This document shows positions 21,401-35,100 of a stretch of DNA of 64,000 nucleotides, piece by piece. A model generated the notes under the pieces. It was not told the origin of the DNA. It ran no database searches and saw only the letters and a list, made by a program, of their open reading frames with translations. Within the stretch, counting starts at the first letter, position 1. Every line of letters starts with the position of its first letter. Origin of the DNA: Kalmusia sp. IMI 367209 (taxonomy: Eukaryota; Ascomycota; Dothideomycetes; Pleosporales; Didymosphaeriaceae); NCBI GenBank assembly GCA_027946365.1, contig JAPEUQ010000004.1, positions 496,001 to 560,000 on the forward strand. Reading direction: 5' to 3'. A program made the position numbers and the translations under genes.

Positions 21401-24251
21401 CCATATATCACGAAGCGGCGAGACGTCCTCACAGGCGGGGACAGTACTGAGTGGCTAGATAGTCTTGGAGAGCATGCTTTGCTTGCTTTTGTGCTGTTCC
21501 TTGTCATTGGGCTTGTGATTGGTGGTTTATATGTGATTGTGCGGAATATGAATCAATGTCGAGACGTGTCTGCCGCCGTACTATCCTGCGTTGACTTAGT
21601 AATTAAACATTGGTATTGGTATCGAAGACAACCCAGAGTGGATCTGTAAAGGTGTAATGTGACCCTTTCCATAGTAATCTTCCAGGGACCAAAGAAGACA
21701 TTGCCGTCAATTGATGGAGAATCCGGTCAGTGAAGCCATTGTACCAATCTCTTTCGTAGCCCTATTGGATTCGTCTGCCTACTTGCGATGCTGTTGCATG
21801 CCGGAAACGCCTGGAACCGCATCACCTGCGAGATGTATTGGAAATAAGCACATCACCTCCACTCCGCTGAATGGGAAGTCGTCCCGTGCCCACGCCGTGC
21901 TTGAGTGGCCGGTACAGCAGCGATCTGCGGGCTTGCTTGCTGCACGCCACCTCGGAGTGCTGAGTTGTACATATCTATGTATCATGTAGCTGTATCTTGG
22001 ACCCTGCCGTTCGCATACTGTAGGCGACAGATCGGCATGCAGGCATTGGCGAGAGCACCTTGAGGACCCCCCCAGTACGTACTGATATCTCTGGTGGGAT
22101 CGCGCTCTTCGCGCGTAGATAGCACGCCTGGGAAGTGACAACAAATCGTCTCGCGTGACACGGCAAACCCACCACGGGGGCGGCGAATGGGCACGGAGAA
22201 TTACCAGAGTCTAAAAATTGACGATATCACACCCGCCCCTTCCTTTCTGTGATCACAAGACTGGGCGAAAATCGTCAGCAACCGCTCGCCTCGAGGGGGG
22301 GAGCATTTCGCCCGTGGCGGAGCCTTGCGGGGGTGGGATGCAGCGACTCGAATCGGCCAGTGCTCCTCAGCCTCATGTCCAGGGCCCTGACAGTGGGAGG
22401 TCATCTGGGCGGGTGCAGAGCGCTAGCGAGTGCCAGCGCATCAACGCGACATACCGACTTGTGGGTGAGGCGCTGCGGCGGGTGCCTGGAGGGAGGAGAT
22501 GGGCCAGGGATGTGTTGTTTTTAGAGGCGCCTGACTGTTCGCAGACCGGGAAGAGGTGAGCAGAGAGAGGACGAAAGCAGCTGGCACTGGGCTGCGCCCG
22601 GACAATCCGGGGTAAGTGCTGAGGCCGTCGATGCGATGAGATGTGAGGCGATGAGATTTCCACGGGGGAAGATGGGCGGCTGCGGTGCGGTCCCGCGGTC
22701 AGCTGGTCGGTGAGTCCACGTCGTCAGTTCTCAGTGCCGTCGACGACGTCAAACCCAGAGACAGGTCTGGGAGCAGCAACACCAGGCGAAAAAGCAAGAC
22801 GCCTCCCGCCGGCCACGCTACGCGCTCTCTCGCTCTCTCTCGCTCTCGCAAGCGGCGAATTGGCAGCGTTCCCGGAGTCAGTTGCCATCGAGACTCTCGC
22901 GTGCTGCAACCGCCAGACTGCGCAATGGGATGCGCGAGACCCAGACGCCTGACTCATAAGGCTGAATGCGCGTCTCGAGTCTCGAGCGCCGATCACGACA
23001 CGGCTCCCTCGTGTGAAACGCCCGCAGGCCGTAACGCACGAGGGCATATGGCGTCGAAAGACCACGACGACGAGGACGACGCCGTGACTTGAACCAGGCA
23101 CGTTCACAAGCCCGCACGGCGCACTGGAAGCCGGCCCGAGGGAAGTCGTAATAGCCGCGCCCTGCATCACCCACAGAGCACTCTCCATATCGGCCCAGTG
23201 CATGCTTGGGCACTGGCCGCGGCGCATTTGCCGGTCACGGCCCAGCAATAACAACAATCAAAGAGCGAGTCAAACACCAAGGCGCCATGGAATAACAATA
23301 ATGATGAAATTGTGCCGCCGAGGAAAACGAGCTTCGCACGGCAGATCGGCCGTGGTGTTTGTCTCGCACTCTCCGCGAAGTCTGGTCTCGCCGCGCCGCC
23401 GTTCCAAACACCGGCACTGGCCTGCGCGACACCCGCCCATTGGTGCCCCAGACGTACGCAGCAAGCTACAGCACAACATGCATAAGCGCCTCCCCTCACA
23501 CACCCCCTTTCGAGCAGATGATTCAGAAGAGCGGTGTCGAGGCCTGCCAAACAGAGCCTACTCTTGCCTCACCCATGCGTTTGTTGGGACACGAAACCCC
23601 GGATGCGAATAACCAGACAAAGCAACAACCAGGGCAGTGGGGGTTACTATGCAATCTCTCACCGGCAGTAGTCGCAAATGGAAGGAAGAAATGCAATCAT
23701 GTGTGTACTGTAACTGTGTGCATGTGCGTGATGAACTGTCCGCCTTTCTCGCGATTAACTACCTAAACTCACTACCTGCCATCTTATGAGGTAATGCTAT
23801 CATCGCCCGAGCTCCGCGCCCTGTGGCCCCCCCTAACACGCTCAAAAGCAGGGTATGGAGGCCCGACAAGGAGCCAATGATAATAAAAGTACAATGCAGG
23901 TAATAGTACAGACAGGTGGACGTGGTTATAGCTCCATGTAGGAAGCCAGACCCAGACCACGCAGGCGCGAGCCGTGACCATATCTTTGTAGCCGAAAGAA
24001 CCGCCCGTTGTCCGATGTGACGAAGAGGATGAAAGGAAACTCGTAGCCTCGTAGGCATACTCGATGCCCGATGGTATCAAAAGGTTTTGGGGAACATTAC
24101 CCATGGCTGACCCGTCCAGGAAGGAAGCCTGACCGACGGCGCTTGAAATAGAAAACCCAAAACAAACAGAAGTAGAAAAAAAACGCCTGAAACCCAATGC
24201 TGCTCCCATGAATGCCGCTGAATGTGCAGTGGTTGAATAGAAAGGGCCAGA
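18431..24251. other. Gene-free region right of the AT-rich block
   Basis: 5.8 kb of ordinary or GC-rich composition without a recognisable gene. ORFs up to 199 codons exist (18939-19538) but have a random-looking composition and no splicing context. One 85-codon frame with a hydrophobic segment is listed separately. No tRNA, rRNA or obvious repeat was found. Confidence 0.45.
21392..21649 (+). other. Doubtful ORF with one hydrophobic helix
   Basis: A frame of 85 codons whose middle holds a convincing membrane-helix-like stretch (LLAFVLFLVIGLVIGGLYVIV), preceded by a polar stretch and followed by NMNQ. There is no family match I recognise, no clear promoter or intron context, and the last 25 residues look random. 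It could be a chance ORF or a remnant of a membrane-protein gene. Confidence 0.15.
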
Positions 24252-26154
24252 TTACCATCCCTTTTGATGGTACTCCTGCAGCCCTTGATCGAAGTAATCG
24301 TTATAAGAATTATTGTTTTTAGCCGCTTCGCGGATAGTAGCAGCTTTGATAAGATGATGCTGTGTGTTGGTGTGCAGGCCCTTGATGTCGTTGGTGGTCG
24401 CAGCGCGGCGCAGGGCAGGGATGGAGACTGCGCTCTGTGCCCGCTTGTTCACCGCATTCGTGGTCGCGTTCTTTTGCTGCCGCTCCCAGAGCAGATTTTG
24501 ACGCAGAGAAGCAGTCAGCTCCGTCTGCAGCATGTTGCGTCGGGTCGTGCGAGGGGACAGTGCTGGAGGGTGGACGTTGGAGGTCGTCATGATGATGGGC
24601 TTGGACCGTGGAACCTGCTGCCGCATCATAAGACCCGTATCTTCCTGGGGTGAGTTGCCAGTGGAGGGTCCGTTGGGCGTTGTGGTGCGCGAGCGGCGAA
24701 TTGCGGGCGTGGAGCGAGATGCAGCATTCTGGAGAGCCTGGGCACGGTCTCCCTGGTGCATCATGGTCGTGAGGAGGGAACGGCGCGAGACGAGGTTGGG
24801 CTTCGAGTCGACACGCTGGAACAAGGACCTGTCATCGACACTATTCTGGCCACTCTCCTCGTTGTCGTCTTCCCATTCCTCGTCGGAATCCTCCTCTTCG
24901 ATTGCATTGTCGTCGGAATCTTCGTCGGAATCACTCTCAATCGCCTCCTCACTCTCCTCGGAGGTGGCATCGTGAATGGTACGAGTGCTGACCTCGTTCT
25001 TGAACGATGTCGTCTTGCGGATGAGACCCGCCTTTCTAATGTTGTCAGAGAGCGAGCTGCGCTGGACGAGCGAGTACGCCTCCAGTGAGCTGCTATTGTC
25101 CTCGTCTGAAGAGCCGCCCAACGTGAATACAGCTTGCTTCTTACGCATCGGCTCGGCCTTTGAGGGCGGGAGCTTGGTGACGATGCTCGGCTTTAGAATG
25201 GGCGTGTGACTCAGGTTCGTGCTGGATCGGACAGAGGTGGATATCCTGCTGGGGTCGAACCCATGGACGACGCTGTGAGCACTGAGATCGGTCGACGTGC
25301 TGATGTCTGAGCCAACGGTCGGGCTCATGGGCTCGCTTCCCATTGCGGTGGTGGCAACTGTTGAGGTCGATGACTCAGGGATAAACCGGGCCGTGGGAGG
25401 CGGCGACGAGGGGCGTGGCGTGGTGTCTTCAACGGGCTTCGCTGGCTCTAGCTCTAGCTCTGGCTCTTCCTGGTGGATGGGCTGCGCAAGCTGCGGAGGC
25501 AGCGGCGAAAGAGGCACAATGGCCTTCTTCTCTTGGATCGAGTTTACGACCTTCTCTAGGTCGATGGGGGTAATGTGCTTGCCACGGGCTTGGCTGTTGA
25601 CAGAGTCGTGGCGGCGCAGGTCCGGCCGTGATGACGAATTGGATCGAGTAGTTGCCGTGATGGCGCTTTCCGTCGCAGAGTCGTCCGAGCCCACGCTTGA
25701 AGAAAGTTCTGGCAGATCCTCGTCTGCGGCGTTCTTGGGCTCAAAGGACCACCGCGGGGGCTCCGTGTGGTCGGGCTGGCAGCAGAAGGTCTCGCGCGAC
25801 CATAGCCTCCAGGCCTGCAGCGGGGGGGAGGTGGTTAGCAGCTGTCTCACACGGATTGCATGTGTGCGAGGAGCGACTCACCATGTTTTCGTAGCGCTTG
25901 CCGTCTTCCATGGCGGGGGAACACTTGGAGAAGACTGCAGGCAACGTGTCAGCGGGCAATGGTCACTAATGGGGTGTTGCGGAGTGGCGGCGCGGCCATG
26001 TGAAAAGAGCAGACACATGAAAGGCGGGCGCGGGCGCGTGAAAGGGCCACTTACCGGACCACAAGCCAAACAGGTTCTCGGCATTGCGTGTTTCGATGGT
26101 GTGCATGGAGCCGTGTTCGATGCGCACAATGGGCAGCGAAGCGTGCAGAGGCAT
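24252..26154 (-). CDS. DUF1752 (AreA-like) / DUF3295 protein
   Basis: A fungus-specific protein related by its N-terminal domain to the region preceding the GATA finger of nitrogen regulators, but without a GATA finger. Three exons on the minus strand: 26055-26154, 25882-25934 and 24252-25814, giving 571 residues; the 5' introns (120 and 67 nt) follow GT-AG. The N-terminal motif runs ENLFGLWSVFSKCSPAMEDG, then RYENMAWRLWSRE (DUF1752). The middle is disordered, Ser/Pro rich, with an acidic run of Glu, Asp and Ser. The C-terminal part (RRNMLQTELTASLRQ, LLWERQQKNATT, NDYFDQGLQEYHQKGW) is the conserved DUF3295 end. Likely a nuclear or cytoplasmic regulator in nutrient signalling; this is inferred from the family. 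A 432-codon ORF on the opposite strand overlaps it and is only a shadow. Confidence 0.9.
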
Positions 26155-29100
26155 GGTTGCGCAGAGCGCTGGGGTTGCGGGGGGGGCGGAGGATATGAGG
26201 GTGTTGAGGGTGTCCGCTTTCGTCGAAGGGGATTGCGTCAGGCAGATCGGCTGCGGGCTCGACGATCGTGCGCCTGGCTGCTACCGGGCGACGAGGCACA
26301 TAGATGCGATGCGAGCAGAGGGCGGGTATTGTTGTTGTTGTTGTTCCTGTTGGTGGTACTGTCGAGACGTCGACAGCAAAGGGCGACCGAGGGTCCTGGG
26401 GGCTGGGTGGAGAGCTGGGGGCAGCTCCGCGGTGCAGCGCAGTATGATATAGGACCCACGAAGCGAGCAGCACGGCGCGCGATAATAAATGGTGGGCACG
26501 CCCTGGACCGCTCAAAGCAGACCCGTCACTACGGAAGACCACCCCCTGTCACCATAAACGCCTCATGCTGGCGCTCAGGCCCCAGGTCCTTGTAGGCCGG
26601 AGCTCGCCCGATCACTGCCCTTAACATGCTACCACAACTAAGTACATACCGCTAGAAACGCCCGCTAGCCGCGACGCTTGCTGGTGCTGCTGGTGCTGCT
26701 GGTGCTGCTGGTGCTGCTCGCCCCTACTTGCCAATTGTTGCGCAGGCGTGGGCCATGTTGCCTCTGCGTACGTCTGGCTCTGCGCACGTCTGGGCAGCGC
26801 TCGCGCGACGTTGCAGGCCCCAAGCCGCCCTCAGCGCCTTCGGGGCGGCCTACGCACCATCACCCATCACACACTCACGTCTATCCCCGGTCGCTCGCCA
26901 CCGCTTTCTGACCGTCTTCCGCGTGGCTGCCCATGCGCCGCGACCCCTGTCGACTGTTGGCTCTTCAAACGTCTGGGCGTGGGGAGAGGCAGCACATGAT
27001 TAACCACCTGTCCGAGCGCGATCCTTTCCAGAACCTCCGGGGCACACGGGCTGACTCGCTGAGACGTCGTCGCAGAGGAGGAGACCAGGCCCTTTGCTGA
27101 CTGCCCCGTCACCGTCACCGCGCTCGGCCAGCATGGCCTGGCTGCTCTGCTCTCCTCCACTCGTTCGCTGGCGCCTGTCCCCTCTCCCATCGCCGTCACC
27201 GTCGCCCGCCATTCAACTGGGGCGCGCGCAGCGTACAGCTAGGCATGTCCCGCATCATGTGCAGCATCATGCCGAAGTCGTCCCCGGCGCGCCCATGTAC
27301 AGCGGTCGATCCAGCGTGCACAGTGTCGCCGGTATTTTACCCGTATCCGCCGCCGCCTGAGTCAGCGTATTGTAAAACCCGCGGGCCCTGCATGTGACCT
27401 CGGGGCGCGGGTCCAGCCTCTGCGCTTGTTGCTTCATCCGGCATCCCTGGCGCCGCTAGCCCAATGGGTCTTCCAAGGTCGCCTCGTCGGCAGTACTCGA
27501 GAATGCCGGCTAGCTACACGCTACACCTCCTGGACCTGGCCCTGGATCGCGAGCCCTGCCCAGCGTCACCAAGCACACACCACACAGTCAGTGCGCGAGC
27601 GGTACCTTCGATCATCGTCTCTACATCTCTCCAGATGCGCTCGGGAGCCTCACTTCCAAACCACAACTCTCCATGCGTCGCGCCCGTCGTGGGTACTCTG
27701 GACGAAACGCGCCGCGCGCAGCGTGAGGCGTCACATGGCCCTCTACCTTTTTTTCCGCCGCCGGCCAAAAGCAACAGCTTCTGCGCGTGCCGGTGACACG
27801 CCGCTTTGGGAAGGCCGTTTTCGCCACTACCCTCGAGCAAAAGAACACTCCGCGCCGTCCAGCTCTCGAGAGCGGAGAGTTCCTATCTGAGCAGGGTAGA
27901 GACGACAGCGGGGGGGCATCCCAGCCTCGAAGGAACGAACAGCACCCTGAATGTCTCCAGCATGAGCATTCTCAGCCGCTTCGCACGTCCTAGGCTGCAG
28001 TCCTGACTCTGCCAGGGACCGAGGCTGGCTGCAATTGTTGGCTGGGTTTCAGGTGAACATGATCGCACGTCAACTGGACGCTGTACTGTATCGCTGTGCT
28101 GTCTTCGGCAAGTATTGCTTGCGAACCATGATGAATCGGGATCGAGAGCTACTACTCTTCGCTTCCTCTCCTCCATCAACTTGTTACTCACGACAAGGTC
28201 GGAGTGCTACGTCAAACCGTCTACAAGAGTATTGCTCCAGGTCATATGGGATGTTGCGTCGAATCACCATGCCGCACCAGAATCATGTGCAACCGTCCCT
28301 CTTCCCTAGATGCGGCGTGATGGCCGGTTTCATGCGTTGTACAATTTTCAAGACCACGATCTGCCGGCTTAATACTCGCAGGACAGCGTGGCATTCGACT
28401 TGGGAGTCTCTCCACATGCATCTGACGATCGCTACCACGTTCCAGGCTCAGAGCTTCCGGTACATGAGGCCTCCACCACGCGTCACGACGAATTTGCACC
28501 ATAGTTCCGTCTCGTAAAGGGGTCACGTTTATGAGTGTTGTCGTCTCTGCGATATGGCCAAGTGCTCGTTGCGTTTCTCGGCTGTTATTCCACCGGTGCT
28601 CGTGACAAGTCAAAGACTTGCTGTGTCGTTTCACGGACCGACGCTCCGGTACAACTGTCGTGTGCCAGCTTCCCCACAATCCCACAAATACCCGGCTAGA
28701 TAAAATCATCACAGCCCTAGACGCCTTCGTCCGGTCTGGAGAGCCGTCACGTCAAGCCACATCCACCATGCGATCCATGACAGTCGCGAATGCCTATCTA
28801 AAGAACCGGAGAGCCTGAGGCCACGATTGTCAGAGATTCTTTCTCCCCAGCTGACCTCTGTCCAATGCCCGGAATGAGCGCGTCGCATTGTCGCATTCAT
28901 GTATTCAGTGCGCCGTCCTAGGCTCGTACAAAATATCCTTGCATCTACCACAGCCAACACACATGCCTATGAGAGCAATGCACATCTTCCTAGCTTCCCT
29001 AGAGCGTTGCTTTACCAAATCTTTCCCTACTTACTGTCCGCTGAACGTTCCGCCTGTCCCACATGAAAGCACGAATCACGACATGAAAAGGGTTCAGCTA

Positions 29101-32100
29101 CAGAAGGTCACTCCGGAGGTAGGACAGCCACAATGCGTCTTTGCGTAACTCAGCCAACGAAGCACGCAAAGTTGCTTGTAGTACGCCGCCAAAGGCGAAC
29201 AGGTCGCAATGTGTGACCTTTCGCTCCTCACGAAGTGCACCCCACATCCACTGGTTGCTTTTTCACATTCGTTATTGCAGAATAAGCATGTACATCTGCT
29301 CGATTACCTACACGCCTTTGTCGATAAGCTATCGCTCGGCCAAAGCAAGCACAAGGGATCTCTGGTGCGTGGCGTCAGCATGTGTTTGCTTTCCCATGTC
29401 TCATGCTACGTGGCTTGTAACAAATCGTTCAGCCAAACAATACGCACTCGGCACTCATTTCCCAACCGCAATAGGATTGGGAAACGAGGCGAGCGACTGT
29501 AAGCAACAATGGATCCCACGGGCGGCACGCGTCTGGACGCAACGGGCCGTGCAAAGATGGCTTCGCAGAGGATGCTCCCGTACGTACGCCACTCAGCAGC
29601 CTGGCTTTGTTCTGACATAGGGAAGATGTTGGGTGGCGATATGTGTGGGTTTTGCTCTCGACACGGGCACACGAGCAGTTGCATGGAGAGAGATCTCGAA
29701 AGGCTGCGCTTGTCTACAGGAGAATTGGATTCCACCCCGCAAAGTTGGCAGCTGGACATGGGGGGAACGACGCACCTACGAAGGCGGCGTGAGCGTGTGC
29801 CACACCACCGGACACTTGGCTCCGGTCGAGGACCCGGTGCTGTGGTTCTGGCGTTTTGCTTGACCGCTTCGGGAACGGCTCTCTGGCGAGCCTGCCGCTG
29901 TACGAATCGCGTGGCTCTCACCTCGGTCCCACCACCAATCGCCGGGCTGACATTCGGCATGCGTCCACGGCTGATCACAGAGCCCTCCTATGCGCGGGGG
30001 CTCTCCTCATTCCCGGTCCGCTCCAGCAACAGCACGCTGCAACCCGGTTTCTCGTGCGTTACGTGGTGTCAAATAGACGCACAGCGTCATGTAGTGCAGC
30101 CGACAACTCTCTCACCGCACATCTTACACTTGCTCATGCTGCTTGGGATGCAAGCTCATCACAGCACTGCAAGCTGTTTCACTTTGGGCGCAGCATGAAG
30201 CGGCCTCGGTTCCGTATCGAGAAAGCCTCGCGCAACCATCTACCGAAGCTAGGCGGCCGTTGCTAAGTGACGCTTCAGCCTCCCTTGTCCAAGTGTGATG
30301 AGATCCTTCCGTTCACGTCCACCTCCGAGCTTCTGACTCTCTAGCGCACGGGGGGAAGTCAACGCTGACTTCCGCGGTTTCCCCCTTCTTCCATCCTTGA
30401 ATCTGGACGATTCATGTTGGAGACCTAACAGCCATGACTCTCGTTTTCAAGCGAAATATCCCTGAGTCACGTAAATGATAATGCTATCGCGGCATCGCGG
30501 AGGACTTCCGATGCATTTATGCAATTAGCACGATCCCCATCCCACAGCCTCGGGCACCCGACCCCTAATCGCTCGCGTGGCCAGGAGCGCCAAGGATCGT
30601 CGGCTGCCCAAATCGGGTGCTCCCAAGCGTAAAGTGAGAAGCAATTAGTTCCACATTCATGGTTCCGGGACGACCCAACATGAAGTGCTGCGGTCCTACA
30701 CATCCATTACAAGGTCCATGCTTTCTATGCAAACTTGGGCCCAAGTGGGCAAGCAATGAAACAAGGGAACATTGACACCCAAGATGAGGAAGATAGGAGG
30801 AAGTGAGCCTACGATGTAGCGGTGGTCAGACTAGAAGCACCCCACGTCCGGACATCACAGTAGTTACCCACGTGCGACTTTTCTATTTGCTTTGCCCGTC
30901 ATCGCCAGGGTCTGGCACGTATTTCCCTACTGCTACGAAGAAAGACCGAGCAGCCAACAGCAGGCCTCGAGATCCAGGTTGCATTCCAGGGGTGTGTTCA
31001 TGTGCGCAGGCCCGTGCGGTGTGGAGCGAAGGGTTGCTCCCCCACGTGCTTATCACTGCGCAGCAACCTTTTTCCACGAACCGCAAGTGGGGAAAACGTG
31101 CTGTCCACCAACACGGCTCAAGTCTCGGAAGCTTCACTACCAACACGCGTTTTGGAGCAAAAAACGTGGGATGTATTCCTTCGCCGACCTCCACCAACTA
31201 CAGCCTTACCTTCCTAATTGTTTGTGGCCCCAGGCCTGGACGGGAAAGTCGAACGCTTGCACGGTAGCGGAGATTCGACCTTGCTTCGAGAAGACGCGAC
31301 CTGTGTTATCGCAATCAAGGACCTTCTCAATCCGGAACACACGCGAGAACGGACATGTACCGGTTGGTGAAGCCAGCCGACACTCGTGAGGATGACCCCA
31401 TGCTCATGGTGGCATCGATGTGTCAACTTTCTGGACGCCTTCTTTTCGATACAGTTCACATTCCCGCTCTTCGTGTGCTGTATTTGGTGTTGGTAACACT
31501 GCGTGCTTACATGTCAGATGGTCAACTCGTGCTATATCTTGCCCTTCCTTCCATGCACGGCTTCTCGAAAGGTCTCAGATCGGCAGTTGAATTCATCGTT
31601 TACAGGGTGGTCAGCGTTGAGGCTGGCCCTCCGCTTCGATATTAAACGCGACCACCAACGGCCGGGTCACCTACGCTTATAGGCTGTGATGGCGGGGTTC
31701 CAAACTGTCGGCTCAGCCTCAGCTGCTTCGTGGGCACTAATTTTATACGAACTACTGCACCACCTTGCAGCTCACCGTTCGCTTTATTTGACCGTAAAAC
31801 CGAGCTGGATCTGGCAGTGCGGTGAAGGACCCCAGAACCTGGTTCGCAATCGACAATCATACCGTTTACTGTGGTCAGCGGTCTTGAGCTGTTATTGCAA
31901 CAGGCCACATCATTTCCTCAGGTAACACAAGGGTCAGCAACTGAATCCTACAAAGAGTCCGCTTGCCTCTTCAGTCCTGTCATCTGATCCTTAACGGCCC
32001 GAAATCTGTTGTCTTCGGTACGGCGAGCTGCAACATAATCGTACCGAACCGACTTCATTTCACCCCGCCTCGGTCAGGATAAATTCGTCATTCATCCGGT

Positions 32101-35100
32101 GGAGCTTCACCCGACATTCCTTCAACAATGACGCAGAGCACTCCTCTCCGGCAACTTCATGCAACTCTCCTGGCTTCCTGACTTGATCCTACTAGTCACT
32201 GGCGAACCTGACGCGCGAGTTGCTACTACAAATCTTCCTCACGCCCGTCGCCACCTCCACATGCGGTCTCCCCCAGCCAGCGTCTATAATTGAATGTTCA
32301 AGATTCCTAGTCAGCGGTCCCACATCAGCACACTCCGCCGACCTTTTCCCATAAAGGCAACCGTCCGTCTCCTCCGTTCCAACTACCCCAGGTCGCCCAC
32401 GAAGATCTCACCATTCCCCAGTCTCGCATCTCTCGTTTCGACATCTCGACCTTCCCCGTCTCACCCAACCCGGAGTATCGCAAATCACATGCCCCTCACC
32501 ATTGGTGAGATGGTGCCCTTGTGCGATACACTGCTTACGCTATCCGCTACGTCTTACTGTTTCTTTCCCTGTGTCTTACTGGTCAACGGTGTGGCCCGGC
32601 GCGAGCATCGTGTCGGCCCGTCGAACGGATCCTCTCCCACTTCCCCAGCCCCCGGTTTTAACTTGCTTACAGGGTAAGCCTTGTGCAACGTGGAGTGCCC
32701 TAGAGAGCAACTACCGACATCAGCGTTTTGGCCGCCACGAGGTAAGGCAACGCCCTCCGTGGATTTGCGGTCACGAGCACTCTATGTGTCTTGCCCTACG
32801 CCTTCTCCGCGTTTCCAAAGGTTTCATCTATGTCGAGCATTGTCCTTTTCGTCGTGTGTGTGCTGGGATCTACGAGCTGCACCCTTCATCATGCCCATGC
32901 TCCACGCCCACGGTACAGGCTTAACGTCCATCTTATCGTCGCGTCAAGGGCATAGGCACCACATGCAGGCTTTGCATACGGCCCTACATCTACAAACCTT
33001 CGAGATCCTACACGCGGATACTTGCGTCTCACTCTGTGTATTTTCCGTTTAATCGAGTAAACGCACTCCAATCATAGGCTGGCTAAACCAACATTAATCT
33101 CGCACGCGAGAGAAACGCCTTTTGTAACGCGTAGTAGGGTATGAGTCGCGGCTGCATTTGCTGACCACCCGTGCTCAAGACCTTCTCCAAATATCGTGCA
33201 TGTAGGGAGCTGTATGTGGACTTTGGCCTGCGAGCGGGAATTCAATGTGATCAAACGGCGAGGCCCGCGCCGCGACCCTTGAATCCGCCCGCAGCCACCG
33301 CGAATCCCTCTCGGCGCAGTAATCACCGAGCTAAGGTGAGCGTAGAGACCGGCGATAATCACGAAGCCACTTGATACACCGCAACTCGGTGTTACTCTTC
33401 TCAAATCACAAGTCATTCTTCATCTCGCATTTTATTCCGCGATCCTCTAGACTAACAATGCCCGCCCCAATTCCCCATTCCAAATCCACCGCTTCACGCC
33501 ATCCCCACCACGCGCGTTGCCTGCCCACTCACACCACATCACCCTCTCGCACGACGGAAATACGCGCAACCACCCTTTACGCCGGTCGTCAGACCAATCC
33601 TCGTCTCTCCTTGCATAAGCAACCCCCCTTCTCACACCATCCTACACATCTCAATTAAAGTACAAACAGTCTTCTGACCCGGTCTCTCTCCCAGCATGAA
33701 CAGGCATCGGGTTCCGAGCCTACGGGTCTCCTCGGCGACGACGTTCCTTCCGTATCGCTTCGCGTGTAGAACTAGCTCCGCAGAAAGTAGCTCCTTCCCG
33801 TTGTGGCCAAGCATGCGCTGCCGCCGGGGCGTTTGAGAAGGTTGAGTGTGTGTGTATACCCCAGCCAGGTGCCTACAGCCTTACGGCCAGGGTGGAGCCC
33901 CTTGTAGATGGGGGTCTATCACAATCTATTCTTGACGGGGGAGAGGAGGGTAGGTGTGCTTGTGCGTGCCTCCTGCGCCGTACCTGCGCTTCAGGTGGGT
34001 GTGTTGTCTTGTCTTTCTCGCTGCCTGTGCCCCCCCCGAGCGGGCATGGGTTGGTGCTGCTTTGGATCTGTTGATTCTTTACCTTGTTCCTGACGACGTA
34101 AGCCCGCTGTACGGGGTTTGGGGAAACAGGGCGAGGACGTGGTTTGGCGAGCGGTGGTCTGGGCAAACGAGCAAGCGAGTGATGACGCTGGTGTTACGCG
34201 TGTTTGGTGCATAGGTTCGTTCTCTTTTTTTTTCTTCTCGATAGACGACGACTCTTGCGCTCGAGGGCCGAATGCTCTGCTTGTAGATGCCGTTCGCGCA
34301 ACGCCAGAGGATATTCATAGTCGTACGTTCAGTAGAAGATGATGATCGAGTGTTCGTGGGGATTCATCGAGCGATATTTGGGCTCTCTTGGTTGGACGCT
34401 CGTCTCGTGGTCTATGTAGACACAAGCTGAAACCTCTTTTACCAATGGTGGTCTTGTATCTGCAGCAGATGGTACATTTACTTCGGTTTGTGTACAAATT
34501 CTATATCCATGTACCGAACTGGGTATTCACGTGCACTGTACATCTATCGAGTGATGAGCAGACCTGAAGCCAAGTGTACATATTGCCAAAAATATCGTAT
34601 ATCTATAATGTTGTCCAGAAACGCCATCAGATTTCACGCATAGCTTACTTACCTAGCACCGATGGCTTGATCAGGGTCCATTTGAGTCATTTGATAGACC
34701 CTGTTCGATGAACTCTATGTCACGTGTAAACCTACATAGCCATCTTTCCATGCCATATACCTGCCTACCCACCATTTGCCCTGCCACTTTCACTCCCTCT
34801 TCAAATTTTGCTACCCTTACTTTCTTTCTGAGACCACCTGATATCAGGCTTTCCCTTTCCCTAAAATATATCGTGCCCCTACAGCTAGACATAGGAGTAG
34901 CGTTGGGCAGTCTCTGACAGGGCATAAACTTGCATCGCTCAATCGAATCAAAGATTTCGGCGAAGACAATACAAACTTGCTTGCGCGCGTAGAATCTATT
35001 CCATTTGATTCACGTCAAGCCTTCGCTACCACCCAGCTCGTTCTATATCATACTCGAAGCACAGACATTACTACTTACTCCACGCTTGTTATAATCCAGA

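Noticed and set aside
23080..23110. B-box-like GGTTCAAGTC on the minus strand
   Set aside because: The T-arm does not pair and no acceptor stem or A box fits; not a tRNA.
25297..26595. 432-codon plus-strand ORF
   Set aside because: It lies antisense to the DUF1752/DUF3295 gene, whose conserved motifs and introns are clear. The plus-strand frame is a shadow caused by the biased codon use of the real gene.
29509..30198. 229-codon ORF, and a 190-codon antisense ORF at 29406-29978
   Set aside because: Both strands are open over the same stretch and neither translation looks protein-like; likely chance in GC-rich DNA.
33458..33767. Small frame with a good start context and a possible second exon (EQASGSEPTGLLGDD)
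   Set aside because: The joining intron would be only 35 nt and the first frame ends in a stop before the donor; the evidence is too weak.
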